In this document: positions 16,967-27,133 of the stretch, one piece after another
Layout of the letters: every line of letters begins with the position of its first letter
Numbering within the stretch: position 1 is the first letter of the stretch
Origin: an uncultured Roseiflexaceae bacterium
Lineage (GTDB): Bacteria > Chloroflexota > Chloroflexia > Chloroflexales > Roseiflexaceae
Direction: 5' to 3'
Length of the DNA stretch: 64,000 nucleotides
NCBI GenBank assembly: GCA_937988885.1
Contig: CALKHR010000082.1
Location: 1-64,000, forward strand
Position numbers and translations under genes: made by a program
The notes under the pieces: model-generated
Databases searched by the model: none
What the model saw: the letters and a program-made list of their open reading frames with translations, nothing else
What the model was told of the DNA's origin: nothing

Positions 16967-17455
16967 TCAGCGCACCAGGCTAGTGCGGTTGAACGGGTCG
17001 ATGCCTTGGCGGGCCATCTGCTCTAGCTCATCGAGCGCGGCGAGCGCGGCGGCGTGGGTGGCAGGCTCGCTCTGATCGAAGTTGCGCGCCTCGAACTCAT
17101 CGAGGTCGAGCCGCAGGAGTTGCTGGCGGTCGGGCGAGACGAACAGGTCCAGTTCGAGGTCCTCGGAGCGGATGACACTGCCATCGAACTCGGCGGGGCG
17201 CGTCACGTTGCAGTACCAGCCTTTGAGAGCACCAGCCGTGTTGAAGATCACAAAGATGTTGAACCAACGGTCGGTATAGTAGTGCTCGTAGAAGTGATCG
17301 CCCGGCTCGAACACCACGTAGCCTAGATCGTAGGCGGGGTTCTCCCACTTGGCGTGGATCAGGATATGGCCACCCTGATGAAACACCAGGGAGCCTTGGT
17401 AGGTGATCGTGGTGTGTTTGCTGGGTTTAAGGAGCTTGACGGTGATTGTCGCCAC
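16967..17455 (-). CDS. DUF402 (FomD-like) domain protein
   Basis: 162 aa. Core signatures of the domain are clear: RWFNIFVIFN, LKGWYCNVTRPAEF and EDLELDLFVSPD between residues about 65 and 110. Members are small cytoplasmic proteins; some hydrolyse nucleotide or phosphonate-nucleotide bonds with divalent metals, and many are uncharacterised. It lies downstream of mreB on the same strand but behind a terminator-like hairpin, so it may be a separate unit or receive read-through. Confidence 0.88.
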   Translation of the reverse strand: MATITVKLLKPSKHTTITYQGSLVFHQGGHILIHAKWENPAYDLGYVVFEPGDHFYEHYYTDRWFNIFVIFNTAGALKGWYCNVTRPAEFDGSVIRSEDLELDLFVSPDRQQLLRLDLDEFEARNFDQSEPATHAAALAALDELEQMARQGIDPFNRTSLVR

Positions 17456-17471
17456 GCAATTCTCTTGAGGG

Positions 17472-17506
17472 AAATAGAAACAGCGCCACTATCAAGAGCG
17501 GCGCTG
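17472..17506 (-). terminator. Terminator after mreB
   Basis: On the minus strand CAGCGCCGCT pairs with AGTGGCGCTG (one G-U pair) around a 6-nt loop, followed by TTTCTATTT. It would end the atp-mreB transcript. Confidence 0.8.
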
Positions 17507-17516
17507 CTTCAAACAA

Positions 17517-18521
17517 TTAGTTCAATTCGTCGCCCGACAAGCTATCGTAGATGATATCGAGGTGTTCGAGCGCGAGGCCTGTGCCGATCGCCACACAGTT
17601 GGCGGGTTGATCGGCGACATAACAGGGCACGCTGGTCACTTCCGTGAGCAACTCGTTGATCCGGCGCAGCATCGAGCCACCGCCAGTCATCACCATACCC
17701 TTATCGATAATGTCGGAGGAGAGCTCGGGCGGTGTTTGGGAGAGCACATCGCGAACGGCAGTCACCACCGCTTCCAATGGCTCCTGGATCGCCTCAGTGA
17801 TCTCGTTGGAGTTCACCTCAATCGTGCGAGGCAGACCCGCCACTTGGTCGCGGCCACGCACCTGCATCGTCAGCGGGCGTTCGAGCGGCAGTGCCGAGCC
17901 GATCTCGATCTTCACGCTCTCGGCGGTGCGTTCGCCGATCAGCACATTGTATTTTCGCTTGATATAGTTGGCGATCGCCTCATCGAACTTATTGCCGCCG
18001 ACACGTACCGACGTGCTGACCACAATATCGTTCAACGAAATGACGGCGACCTCGGTTGTACCGCCACCCATGTCGATGATCAGGTTACCGGAGGGTTGCG
18101 CCACGGGGATATTCGCGCCAATTGCAGCAGCGAGCGGCTCGCGGATAAGGTAGGCCCTGCGCGCATCGGCGGCCAGCGCGGCCTGACGCACAGCTCGCAT
18201 CTCAACAGTCGTGACGCCGGCGGGGATACAGATCATCACCTCCGGCTTGCCGAAGCTACCGCTCGTCTTCTTAATGAAGTGGCTGAGCATCGCCTTGGTG
18301 ATGTCGTAATCGGCGATCACGCCATTGCGCATCGGGCGGATCACCTCGATGCTTTCGGGCTCGCGGCCCAGCATCGCCAGCGCATCTACGCCAACAGCAC
18401 GTACGCGGTTATCTTTGGTAGAAAGGGCAACAACCGAGGGTTCTGAGAGGACGATACCCTTGCCCTTCACGTACACAAGCACATTCGCAGTGCCAAGGTC
18501 GATCCCGATTTTCCGTGCCAT
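17517..18521 (-). CDS. mreB: Rod shape-determining protein MreB
   Basis: 334 aa, full length. Actin-fold phosphate loops are visible: IGIDLGTANVLVYVKGKGIV at the start (phosphate 1), NLIIDMGGGTTEVAVISL near residue 160 (phosphate 2) and VMTGGGSMLRRINELL near residue 285 (adenosine). MreB forms filaments under the membrane that guide cell-wall synthesis or, in Chloroflexota without classical peptidoglycan machinery nearby, filament shape. It follows atpC by 74 bp containing a 17-bp inverted repeat and is probably co-transcribed with the ATP synthase. No mreC/mreD next to it. Confidence 0.96.
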   Translation of the reverse strand: MARKIGIDLGTANVLVYVKGKGIVLSEPSVVALSTKDNRVRAVGVDALAMLGREPESIEVIRPMRNGVIADYDITKAMLSHFIKKTSGSFGKPEVMICIPAGVTTVEMRAVRQAALAADARRAYLIREPLAAAIGANIPVAQPSGNLIIDMGGGTTEVAVISLNDIVVSTSVRVGGNKFDEAIANYIKRKYNVLIGERTAESVKIEIGSALPLERPLTMQVRGRDQVAGLPRTIEVNSNEITEAIQEPLEAVVTAVRDVLSQTPPELSSDIIDKGMVMTGGGSMLRRINELLTEVTSVPCYVADQPANCVAIGTGLALEHLDIIYDSLSGDELN

Positions 18522-18531
18522 ACTTCCTCAG

Positions 18532-18592
18532 CGTAATGCGTAAAACGTACACAAGCAACTAACGTTGATTGTATCACGTTTTACGCATTACG
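18532..18592 (-). repeat. Intercistronic inverted repeat atpC/mreB
   Basis: A 17-bp perfect inverted repeat (18532-18548 with 18576-18592; arm CGTAATGCGTAAAACGT) around a 27-nt loop, filling most of the gap between the two genes. Confidence 0.85.
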
Positions 18593-18595
18593 TGT

Positions 18596-19009
18596 TCATT
18601 GCTTGCGTGTGCGCTTCAGTTGGGCCACCTTGAGGCGGATCAACGCGCGGCGTAGCTCGGCTTCCGCCAGAGCCATCTCCTGATCGCTCTTGCGCTGTGC
18701 GAGTCGCTCCTCCGCTCGGCGGCGAGCTTCCTCGGCGCGGGCCTCATCGATCTCATCGGCGCGCTCCGCCGTGTCGGCCAGGATGGTCACACGGTTCGGC
18801 AGCACTTCCATGAAACCGCCCGACACCGCGAACGGTATACGAGTATCGCCCTTGATGATGTCGAGCTCACCGACATCGAGGATGGTCAGCAACGGCGCGT
18901 GGCGCGGCAGGATACCAACGCGGCCATCCTTGGTTGGCGCGTTGACCTGATCGACCTCGTCGGAGAGCACCACACGCTCGGCGGTGACGATCTCTAGATG
19001 AAAAGGCAT
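18596..19009 (-). CDS. atpC: ATP synthase F1 epsilon subunit
   Basis: 137 aa from the ATG at 19009 (MPFHLEIVTAERVV is the usual start; longer in-frame starts overlap an inverted repeat). The N-terminal beta domain has GRVGILPRHAPLLT near residue 31; the C-terminal two-helix part is Arg/Glu-rich. It links the rotor stalk to the c-ring and can inhibit ATP hydrolysis. Last atp gene of the operon. Confidence 0.95.
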   Translation of the reverse strand: MPFHLEIVTAERVVLSDEVDQVNAPTKDGRVGILPRHAPLLTILDVGELDIIKGDTRIPFAVSGGFMEVLPNRVTILADTAERADEIDEARAEEARRRAEERLAQRKSDQEMALAEAELRRALIRLKVAQLKRTRKQ

Positions 19010-19023
19010 AGCATTTCTCTCGT

Positions 19024-19085
19024 CTAGTGCCGATGAGCAGTTGCCCATTGCGTGGAGCAACGAGCAACTGCTCCCAAGCCACTAG
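19024..19085 (-). repeat. Nested intercistronic inverted repeat atpD/atpC
   Basis: GAGCAGTTGC (19035-19044) pairs with GCAACTGCTC (19064-19073), and an outer CTAGTG (19024-19029) with CACTAG (19080-19085). It fills the gap right after the atpD stop. Confidence 0.8.
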
Positions 19086-20504
19086 CTATTGTCGGCTCGC
19101 CTCGTAGGCCTGGATCACATCGTCGAGCGCACCCTGCAGGAAGAAGAACTGCTCGGGGATGTGATCGACCTCGCCGGCCAACAGGCGTGCGAAGCTCTTG
19201 ACCGTTTCGGCGATCGGCACATACTTGCCTGGGCGGCCAGTGAACTGCTGCGCCACCGTAAACGGCTGCGAGAAGAAGCGCTCGATCTTGCGGGCGCGGC
19301 TGACGATCAGCTTGTCCTCGTCCGAAAGCTCCTCGACACCGAGAATGGCGATGATATCTTGCAAGTCCTTGTAGCGCTGCAACACACGCTGCACCTCGCG
19401 AGCCACGCGGTAGTGCTCCTCGCCGACGATGTTCGGGTCGAGAATGCGGCTGGTCGAAGCCAGCGGGTCCACCGCCGGGTAGATACCCTTAGCGGCGATG
19501 CTGCGCTCGAGCGAGATCGTTGCGTCGAGGTGAGCGAAGGTCGTCGACGGCGCCGGGTCGGTGTAGTCGTCTGCTGGCACGTACACGGCCTGCATCGACG
19601 TGATCGAACCGCGCTTGGTGGAGGTAATGCGCTCCTGCAACTCACCCATCTCGGTACCGAGCGTGGGCTGGTAACCCACCTGCGAAGGCATACGACCAAG
19701 CAACGCCGACACCTCGGAACCCGCCTGCACGAAGCGGAAGATGTTGTCGATGAACAACAGAATATCGCGGCCTTCGTCGCGGAAGTACTCGGCCATCGTC
19801 AGACCCGTCAAGGCCACGCGGAGGCGTGCGCCGGGCGGCTCGTTCATCTGGCCGAACACCATCACAGTCTTATCGAACACCGTGGTATTCTCGTCGATGC
19901 GAGCATGCTTCATCTCTTCGATCAAGTCGTTGCCCTCGCGGGAGCGCTCGCCGACGCCAGCGAACACCGAGTAACCCGACTGCTCCTTCGCGATGTTCGC
20001 GATGAGCTCCTGAATAACCACGGTCTTACCCACACCAGCGCCACCGAAGATACCCGTCTTACCACCACGGGTAAACGGTGCGACCAAGTCGATGACCTTG
20101 ATACCGGTCTCGAACACCTGAGCGGTGGTGGACTGCTCGGCGAACGAAGGGGCCAACTGGTGGATCGGGCGGCGCTCGGCATCCGTGATCTCAGAGCCAC
20201 CGTCGATCGGGTCGCCGAGCACGTTGAACACGCGCCCCAGCGTTGCAGGGCCAACCGGCACCGCGATCGGGCGGCCAGTGTCGATCGCTGGCAGACCACG
20301 GCGCAAACCGTCGGTCGTGCTCATTGCAACCGCCTTCACCATGCCGCCACCGAGGTGCTGCTGAACCTCAGCAACCAAACGACCGCCTTCATTATCCAAC
20401 GGAATTTCAATAGCGTTATAAATTGCAGGCGTTTGCTCGGCAGGGAACTTTGCATTGAGCACAACGCCGATGATATCGGTAATTTCTCCGGTTGCTCCGG
20501 CCAT
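19086..20504 (-). CDS. atpD: ATP synthase F1 beta subunit
   Basis: 472 aa from the ATG at 20504, with GGAGGGTGAT directly upstream. Walker A GGAGVGKTVVIQELI, the catalytic GERSREGNDL (with its Glu), Walker B DILLFIDNIFRF, and the DELSEED-like region (VEELSDEDKLIVSRARKIER). This subunit carries the catalytic ATP sites of F1. A very long antisense open frame exists opposite it and is only a by-product of codon usage. Confidence 0.99.
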   Translation of the reverse strand: MAGATGEITDIIGVVLNAKFPAEQTPAIYNAIEIPLDNEGGRLVAEVQQHLGGGMVKAVAMSTTDGLRRGLPAIDTGRPIAVPVGPATLGRVFNVLGDPIDGGSEITDAERRPIHQLAPSFAEQSTTAQVFETGIKVIDLVAPFTRGGKTGIFGGAGVGKTVVIQELIANIAKEQSGYSVFAGVGERSREGNDLIEEMKHARIDENTTVFDKTVMVFGQMNEPPGARLRVALTGLTMAEYFRDEGRDILLFIDNIFRFVQAGSEVSALLGRMPSQVGYQPTLGTEMGELQERITSTKRGSITSMQAVYVPADDYTDPAPSTTFAHLDATISLERSIAAKGIYPAVDPLASTSRILDPNIVGEEHYRVAREVQRVLQRYKDLQDIIAILGVEELSDEDKLIVSRARKIERFFSQPFTVAQQFTGRPGKYVPIAETVKSFARLLAGEVDHIPEQFFFLQGALDDVIQAYEASRQ

Positions 20505-20581
20505 ATCACCCTCCAGCTGAAGGTACGAGTTTGGAGCGCGCCCGAGAGCGACACCGCTCAACACTCACACCCTAGAACTTT

Positions 20582-21454
20582 CTATGTATCTGCCAAGGCG
20601 GCGGCACCCGATGCGATCTCGGAGACCTCTTTCGTAATATTCGCCTGGCGTGTCTTGTTATACGAGAGTGTATATTCGCGAGTCAGCTCTTTCGCGTTAT
20701 CGGTCGCATTTCGCATTGCCACCATGCGGGCGCTGTGCTCACTCGCAATCGACTCAAGAATGGCCTGGTAGAGCTGCACCTCGACGAAACGGGGCAACAG
20801 ATTCTGCAGAACCTCTTCCTGGCTCGGTTCGTACGTGTAATCGACCTGCTGCTCAACTGGCTCATTCGGCGGCTCGACGGGCAGCAACCGCTTGAGGGCG
20901 GGGCGCTGCACCAGCGTATTCACGAACTCGCTATAGAGCACATAGACTTCGTCGTAGTGCCCTTCGCGGAAGCCGTTAATCACTGTTGTCGAAATGCCCA
21001 GCGTATCGACCAAGCGTGGGTAATCCCCAAGCTTCGTCACCTCGGCCACCATCGGCAGCCCGCTGCGCACCAGAAAGTCGCGACCCTTCTTACCAACCGC
21101 GAGTGTCTCGATTTGGCGACCGCGTCCGCGCTCCTCCAAAATGAAGCGGCTAGCGCGCCGCAGCAAGTTGGTGATCATCGAACCGGTGAGGCCCTTATCG
21201 GGCGTCACCACGATCAGGCCAATCGATTTCACATTCGAGCGAACCTCAAGCAGCGTGCCGCTACGCCCTCCAACCGAGCGCGCAGTCAACTCACCCATCA
21301 CATCCAGCAGACGATCTGCATATGGGCGAGTTGCGAGCACGTTGCGCTGCGCACGCCGCATCTTCGACGCCGAGACCATCTCCATTGCGCGAGTGATCTG
21401 CGTCATATTTTTGACCGAGCGGATGCGTCGGCGTATTTCACGTGTGCTTGGCAC
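20582..21454 (-). CDS. atpG: ATP synthase F1 gamma subunit
   Basis: 290 aa. N-terminal MPSTREIRRRIRSVKNMTQI and C-terminal helix ELTREYTLSYNKTRQANIT form the rotating coiled-coil shaft; VVTPDKGLTGSMITNLLRRA in the middle. It lies between atpA and atpD as in other bacteria. Confidence 0.98.
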   Translation of the reverse strand: MPSTREIRRRIRSVKNMTQITRAMEMVSASKMRRAQRNVLATRPYADRLLDVMGELTARSVGGRSGTLLEVRSNVKSIGLIVVTPDKGLTGSMITNLLRRASRFILEERGRGRQIETLAVGKKGRDFLVRSGLPMVAEVTKLGDYPRLVDTLGISTTVINGFREGHYDEVYVLYSEFVNTLVQRPALKRLLPVEPPNEPVEQQVDYTYEPSQEEVLQNLLPRFVEVQLYQAILESIASEHSARMVAMRNATDNAKELTREYTLSYNKTRQANITKEVSEIASGAAALADT

Positions 21455-21471
21455 TGTAGACTCCAGTTTTG

Positions 21472-21526
21472 AGTTCTGTGCTTTGAGCGCCTGTGGGCAG
21501 TGCCTAGGCGCTCAACTCACACAACT
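21472..21526 (-). repeat. Intercistronic inverted repeat atpA/atpG
   Basis: TTGAGCGCCT (21483-21492) pairs with AGGCGCTCAA (21506-21515); an outer AGTTCTGTG (21472-21480) pairs with CACACAACT (21518-21526) with one mismatch. Confidence 0.8.
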
Positions 21527-21531
21527 TAGAA

Positions 21532-23100
<1,569 letters not shown>

Positions 23101-23201
23101 CGTTGGCACCTCCGTGAACGTATTGCTATTGCGATTGTCAGCCCGGAAGCAAAAAAAACCGAACCAACAACCTGCAATCGACAAGCTACAAATTCTAAAA
23201 A

Positions 23202-23705
23202 TTAACCGGCCAACATATTGCGTTGGATCGAACTCAACCGCGTTCGGAGGCTATTGTCTAACACTTGATCGCCGACGCGGATAATCAAGCCACCGATCAG
23301 CGATGGATCGACCACGAAGCGAAGCTCCAGTCGATCACCATAGCGCTGCCGCAGCTCATCAGAAATATGCTTCTGCTGCGCCTCGCTAAGCTCGACAGCG
23401 CTGGTAACTTCGCTTAGCAGCGGGCGAGCGTCTGTCTGGCTATATCGCTCGAAGGCCTGAACGATCGCCGACAAGCGATCGAATGCGCCTTCGCGAACCA
23501 GCGTCAGCAGGAAGTTGCGCACCTCACGCGGGGCATCCGACGGCAACGCCGACGCAATGCGCGCCTCCACGTCAGAATCGGTGCCAGAAACACCTTCCAA
23601 CGCAGTAGCAGCTGTGCGCAGCGCTTGCAGGGCACCCCCCACCAGCGCATCGTAAAGCGCACGCGCAAACACCTGGGCCTCAGCAGTACTCACGGTCAAC
23701 CTCAT
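23202..23705 (-). CDS. atpH: ATP synthase F1 delta subunit
   Basis: 167 aa from the ATG at 23705. A GTG four codons later (23693) has AGG at a better distance and could be the true start. Family features: ARALYDALVGGALQAL at the N-terminus, LLTLVREGAFDRLSAIVQAF mid-protein and the C-terminal VDPSLIGGLIIRVGDQVLDN. It joins F1 to the peripheral stalk. Confidence 0.93.
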   Translation of the reverse strand: MRLTVSTAEAQVFARALYDALVGGALQALRTAATALEGVSGTDSDVEARIASALPSDAPREVRNFLLTLVREGAFDRLSAIVQAFERYSQTDARPLLSEVTSAVELSEAQQKHISDELRQRYGDRLELRFVVDPSLIGGLIIRVGDQVLDNSLRTRLSSIQRNMLAG

Positions 23706-23711
23706 TTCAGA

Positions 23712-23764
23712 TTGCAGATTCAGGTCGCAGATCAAGAGATATCAATGCAACCTGGAATCTGCAA
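23712..23764 (-). repeat. Intercistronic inverted repeat atpF/atpH
   Basis: TTGCAGATTCAGGT (23712-23725) pairs with ACCTGGAATCTGCAA (23750-23764) with a one-base bulge. It fills the gap between the genes and ends just before the atpH start, so it may hide or present the atpH ribosome site. Confidence 0.8.
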
Positions 23765-23778
23765 CCTCAAATCTATAA

Positions 23779-24270
23779 CTAGTTCTGGCGGCCCAGGCTG
23801 GCCAGCGACTCCTCGATCAGCCGATCATGGTTCAACTTCAACTCCGCGCCAAGCACACGGGTCGCAGTCGCCGTCACCAGATCCGCCACCTGATCCTTCA
23901 GATCGCGCAACAACTGCTCGCGCTCCTGCACGGCCTGTTCGCGCGCCTCAACACGAATACGATCAGCCTCTTGGCGGGCCTGCGCAATGATCTCAACCTC
24001 CTGGCTCTTCGCGCGCTCCTGCGCCTGAGCCAGAATAGCAGCGGCCTCTTGACGTGCCCGTGCAAGCTCGGCCTCGTACTCCTTGCGAACGTTGGCCTGA
24101 TCAGCCTTGGCCTGCTCGGCAGCGTTCAAGCTCTCCTGAATGCGGCGGGTGCGCTCGTTGAGCATGTTCAGCACCGGCTTAAACAGGTAGGTCGAAAGCA
24201 GCCAGAGCACCAATATAACATTAAACAGCTGAGCGATCAGCAGCGCCCAGTTAATACCAAGTTTTTCCAC
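23779..24270 (-). CDS. atpF: ATP synthase Fo b subunit
   Basis: 163 aa. One N-terminal membrane helix (LLIAQLFNVILVLWLLSTYL) then a long charged helix rich in Ala, Glu, Arg and Gln (EYEAELARARQEAAAILAQA) that forms the peripheral-stalk dimer. Only one b-type gene is present, so a homodimer is expected. Confidence 0.96.
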   Translation of the reverse strand: MEKLGINWALLIAQLFNVILVLWLLSTYLFKPVLNMLNERTRRIQESLNAAEQAKADQANVRKEYEAELARARQEAAAILAQAQERAKSQEVEIIAQARQEADRIRVEAREQAVQEREQLLRDLKDQVADLVTATATRVLGAELKLNHDRLIEESLASLGRQN

Positions 24271-24297
24271 AGTCGTTCTCCTCGATCAAGCCCATAA

Positions 24298-24328
24298 GCG
24301 GCCACGATGCAGATGCATGCATGGCCGC
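24298..24328 (-). repeat. Intercistronic inverted repeat atpE/atpF
   Basis: GCGGCCA (24298-24304) pairs with TGGCCGC (24322-24328), with ATGCA/TGCAT pairing inside. Located between the c and b subunit genes. Confidence 0.7.
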
Positions 24329-24339
24329 ATGGAGTCCAA

Positions 24340-24573
24340 CTAGACGATGCCGAACGCGATCAGCAGCGAGATAACCAGACCAAAGATGAAGAGCGACTCG
24401 GTCAAAGCGAAGCCCAAAATCATATAGGTTCGCAGCGTGCCCTCAGCCTCGGGGTTGCGCCCCATAGCGGTGAGCGCGCCGTTGAAAACGATACCGATGC
24501 CGACGCCGGGGCCGATTGCAGCCAGACCAACGGCAAGAGCCGCAGCAATAAGTCGCAGACCTGCGTCCGTCAT
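24340..24573 (-). CDS. atpE: ATP synthase Fo c subunit
   Basis: 77 aa, two membrane helices joined by the polar loop RNPEAEG. The ion-binding Glu is in GFALTESLFIF of helix 2. Helix 1 has GPGVGIGIV where Na+-type c subunits carry Gln (GVGQG), so proton coupling is the better reading. AAGGAGG-like sequence precedes the ATG, as expected for the most abundant subunit. Confidence 0.97.
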   Translation of the reverse strand: MTDAGLRLIAAALAVGLAAIGPGVGIGIVFNGALTAMGRNPEAEGTLRTYMILGFALTESLFIFGLVISLLIAFGIV

Positions 24574-24658
24574 GATGTGTCCCTCCTTAAAGGACTAGAA
24601 TGAATGACTGTCAGTAAATCCAAGTATATTGATTACGTCTGCTCAGCAACCCAAACGA

Positions 24659-25642
24659 TTAGTGGCTGCCTTGCCCGGCCAGTTCAGCACCCTCGTGCGA
24701 CCCATGACCATGGTCGTCGTGCCCGCCGTGCGCGATCGTCGCGATCGACATAAACACCAGCGTAAGCACCGAGAAGATGAACGCCTGCATAAAGGCAACA
24801 AACAGCTCGAGGCCATAGAATGGCAATGGCAACAAGTATGGGAACAAGTACGCCATAACCACCAGAATAACCTCACCAGCAAAAATGTTGCCGAAAAGTC
24901 GGAAGGCGAATGCGACGATACGAACGATTTCTGAAATAAACTCCAGAATACCGACGAACGCATTCATAAAACCTTCGCGGAAGTTGAAGAACTTGGTCAA
25001 GTAACCGACACCCAAGGCTTGGAAGCCAAAGACCTGAATCATTGCCACTGCCACCAAAGCGAAGGCAAGAGTCACGTTCAAGTCGGCGCTTGGTGCACGC
25101 AGGAACGGCACCACGTGGCCTTCGCCACAATAGCCCGGCAACCCAGCGAAGACATCGCTCGGGTGGTCAGCCGCCTCACCAGCTTCGTGGGTAGCAACAC
25201 AGATACCGATGCTACCAACACCAGGGACGAGCGCGAAGAGGTTCGAGTAAAGCACAAAGAAGAAAATCGTAGCACACAGTGGGAAGAATTTGGCGATGTT
25301 CTTGCGATCCACGCTCGCGGCGAAGTTGTAGAACATCTCAACCATTACTTCGACCACATTCTGAAACCCTCGCGGGATCAGTTGCATGTTGCGCGCACCG
25401 AAGATGATCGTGAGCAGCAACAGCAGGTCAACCAGGATGGTCATGATTAGCGAATTGGTGACCGGAATCGCCGTGCCCTCTGAGCAGTGCGCACCTTCCA
25501 AGTGTCCACCAATACACCAAATCGGCTCTGCCGCGGCAGAGATCGCCAAGTCAGCCTTGGTCATTCTGATGCCAAGTACGTATAGAATGACACCAAGGAC
25601 TGCGAGGCCGACAAATATCCAGGTTAGTCGGTTTCTCAGCAT
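24659..25642 (-). CDS. atpB: ATP synthase Fo a subunit
   Basis: 327 aa, with several membrane helices. The essential Arg of the proton path falls in the FAFRLFGNIFAGEV segment near residue 245. A longer extracytoplasmic loop (residues about 28-55 and 150-185, with Cys pairs such as PIWCIGGHLEGAHC) makes it longer than the E. coli protein. The His-rich tail (HGGHDDHGHGSHEG) is unusual and could bind metal. First gene of the operon, behind two promoters. Confidence 0.96.
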   Translation of the reverse strand: MLRNRLTWIFVGLAVLGVILYVLGIRMTKADLAISAAAEPIWCIGGHLEGAHCSEGTAIPVTNSLIMTILVDLLLLLTIIFGARNMQLIPRGFQNVVEVMVEMFYNFAASVDRKNIAKFFPLCATIFFFVLYSNLFALVPGVGSIGICVATHEAGEAADHPSDVFAGLPGYCGEGHVVPFLRAPSADLNVTLAFALVAVAMIQVFGFQALGVGYLTKFFNFREGFMNAFVGILEFISEIVRIVAFAFRLFGNIFAGEVILVVMAYLFPYLLPLPFYGLELFVAFMQAFIFSVLTLVFMSIATIAHGGHDDHGHGSHEGAELAGQGSH

Positions 25643-25672
25643 ACGGGCAGGCTCCCTTCTTCGGTCCTGACT

Positions 25673-25748
25673 TTGGGAAGTCTTTCACAAAGAGCATACC
25701 ATAGGGTGTGGCAAAATGCAAGTCCTAATTTGAGAAGTCTTTCACAAA
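25673..25748 (-). promoter_or_regulatory. 19-bp direct repeat flanking the proximal atp promoter
   Basis: TTGGGAAGTCTTTCACAAA (25673-25691) and TTGAGAAGTCTTTCACAAA (25730-25748), 18 of 19 identical and 57 bp apart. They flank the promoter at 25693-25721, one just downstream of the -10 box and one just upstream of the -35 box. A regulator site pair is the simplest reading. Confidence 0.6.
25693..25721 (-). promoter_or_regulatory. Proximal sigma70-type promoter of the atp operon
   Basis: On the minus strand TTGCAT (-35, 25716-25721), 17 bp, TATGCT (-10, 25693-25698). It lies 51 bp upstream of the atpB start. Confidence 0.72.
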
Positions 25749-25844
25749 CTAGTATGACAACGGGCATAAAAATTCAACCTGCGACATGAGGTTGAATTTA
25801 GGGACAACATAACAGCATCGTTCACACCTTTTAGAACGAGCGCG

Positions 25845-25873
25845 AGTATAGCATAGGTAATGGTAAAACGCAA
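25845..25873 (-). promoter_or_regulatory. Distal sigma70-type promoter of the atp operon
   Basis: On the minus strand TTGCGT (-35, 25868-25873), 17 bp, TATACT (-10, 25845-25850). Sequence around it resembles the proximal promoter, as if one arose by duplication of the other. About 200 bp upstream of atpB. Confidence 0.72.
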
Positions 25874-26071
25874 GTTAGCTCAATCGGCTTCAACAACACA
25901 AATAACGCATTCCGATCAGCGATAGCATGAACAAGGGTATTAAAAAAAACTCCCCACCAAATTTGGTGACCCAACGCACACAATGCCCAACGTAACGATA
26001 CAAAAACGATCGACATTCGACATCAAGTCGAACATCGATCGTTCAAAACCAACCAAATGCACGTATACGCG

Positions 26072-27109
26072 CTACGCCAACACTTCTTGAATATCGCGAA
26101 TAGCACGTTTCGCATACACCCAGACCGAACCGATCTTCGCTGCTGAAGCGGCCTTATCGAAGACAATCACCAGCATAAAGCGTTGCAATACATCAAAACA
26201 GTACAAATCGTAGTGCAAACCCTCGTGCATAAAGAGCGAAGCCGAATCATCTTCGCGCAGAATCTGGGCGATCTGCCCCGCTGTCGAGAAACTCGTCGAG
26301 AGCAGGGGCAACAGGATCATCGTTGGCAAACCGGCTGTAATACCAACCTCCGCCAGCACCATACCGGCACGGTCGGCCAGCAAAATACACTGCGCGCCGA
26401 CATCCTGCCACAGCGCATCGAGGCGATTACGGATCGGCGTCAGATTATCGGCAGTCAGCACCAGCGGGCCATCTCGGCGGCGCGGAGCCGGACGCGAGGG
26501 AGGCGGCGGTGGAGGCGGTGGCGGCGTAGACGACACAGCCTTTGGCAACGAGCGGGCAGCCGCAGCAGCCGCAGCACGCTCGCGCCGCGACAAACGCTCA
26601 GGCGTCTCGGGGCGCTTCGAAGCTGGGCGATCAGGCTCTTCCTTGGCAGGCTTCTCTGGCTCAGGCTCGGGCTTTGCCTCAACGACAGGCTGAGGATCAG
26701 CGCTGAACTCATCGACAGCAGCCTCAACAAGCGCAGCCGCAGCAGCCTCGCCCTCGCGCAACGCATCACGCACCGCGCCATGAAGCTCATCTCCAGACTG
26801 CGATCCGTATATAAATCGAAACACCCCATGCTCGGAAGCCTGCTGTTCAGCCCGCCGATCAGGGTTATTGCTCCAAAGCACTACTTTTGTTGGAACCCCA
26901 AAATTCGGCAGAATTTCGGCGAGATCCAACCCGCTCATACCAGGTAATTCGATATTAGCCACGATCGCATGCGGAGGCGTGTTTCGCACCTCCCAAAGCG
27001 CATCGTTGGCAGAATCGAGCAATTGCACAACAACATCATCGGCCAAGTGGCCTTGCAGCGCGCGCAACGCCTCGCTGTCACCAGGTACGACTAACAGTCG
27101 GTAGGCCAT
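26072..27109 (-). CDS. Pseudo-receiver / roadblock-like fusion protein
   Basis: 345 aa, cytoplasmic. Residues 1-120 have a response-regulator fold (AYRLLVVPGDSEALRAL; IVANIELPGMSGLDLAEILP) but the phosphorylated Asp is Asn (N52) and the acidic pair after beta-1 is Pro-Gly, so it should not be phosphorylated normally. A linker rich in Pro, Glu, Ala and Arg with nine consecutive Pro fills residues about 125-210. Residues about 220-345 (LTPIRNRLDALWQDVGAQCI, LLADRAGMVLAEVGITAG) form a roadblock/LC7-like domain, as in MglB-type regulators of small GTPases. First-in-operon order is the reverse: it is the last of three genes, 24 bp after the kinase. Confidence 0.8.
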   Translation of the reverse strand: MAYRLLVVPGDSEALRALQGHLADDVVVQLLDSANDALWEVRNTPPHAIVANIELPGMSGLDLAEILPNFGVPTKVVLWSNNPDRRAEQQASEHGVFRFIYGSQSGDELHGAVRDALREGEAAAAALVEAAVDEFSADPQPVVEAKPEPEPEKPAKEEPDRPASKRPETPERLSRRERAAAAAAARSLPKAVSSTPPPPPPPPPSRPAPRRRDGPLVLTADNLTPIRNRLDALWQDVGAQCILLADRAGMVLAEVGITAGLPTMILLPLLSTSFSTAGQIAQILREDDSASLFMHEGLHYDLYCFDVLQRFMLVIVFDKAASAAKIGSVWVYAKRAIRDIQEVLA

Positions 27110-27133
27110 CGATCCTTTTCGCCTTTCCCAGCT

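Noticed and set aside
19089..20771. 560-codon open frame antisense to atpD
   Set aside because: It mirrors the atpD codon pattern, has no motif, and atpD is certain. Long antisense frames are common opposite GC-biased genes.
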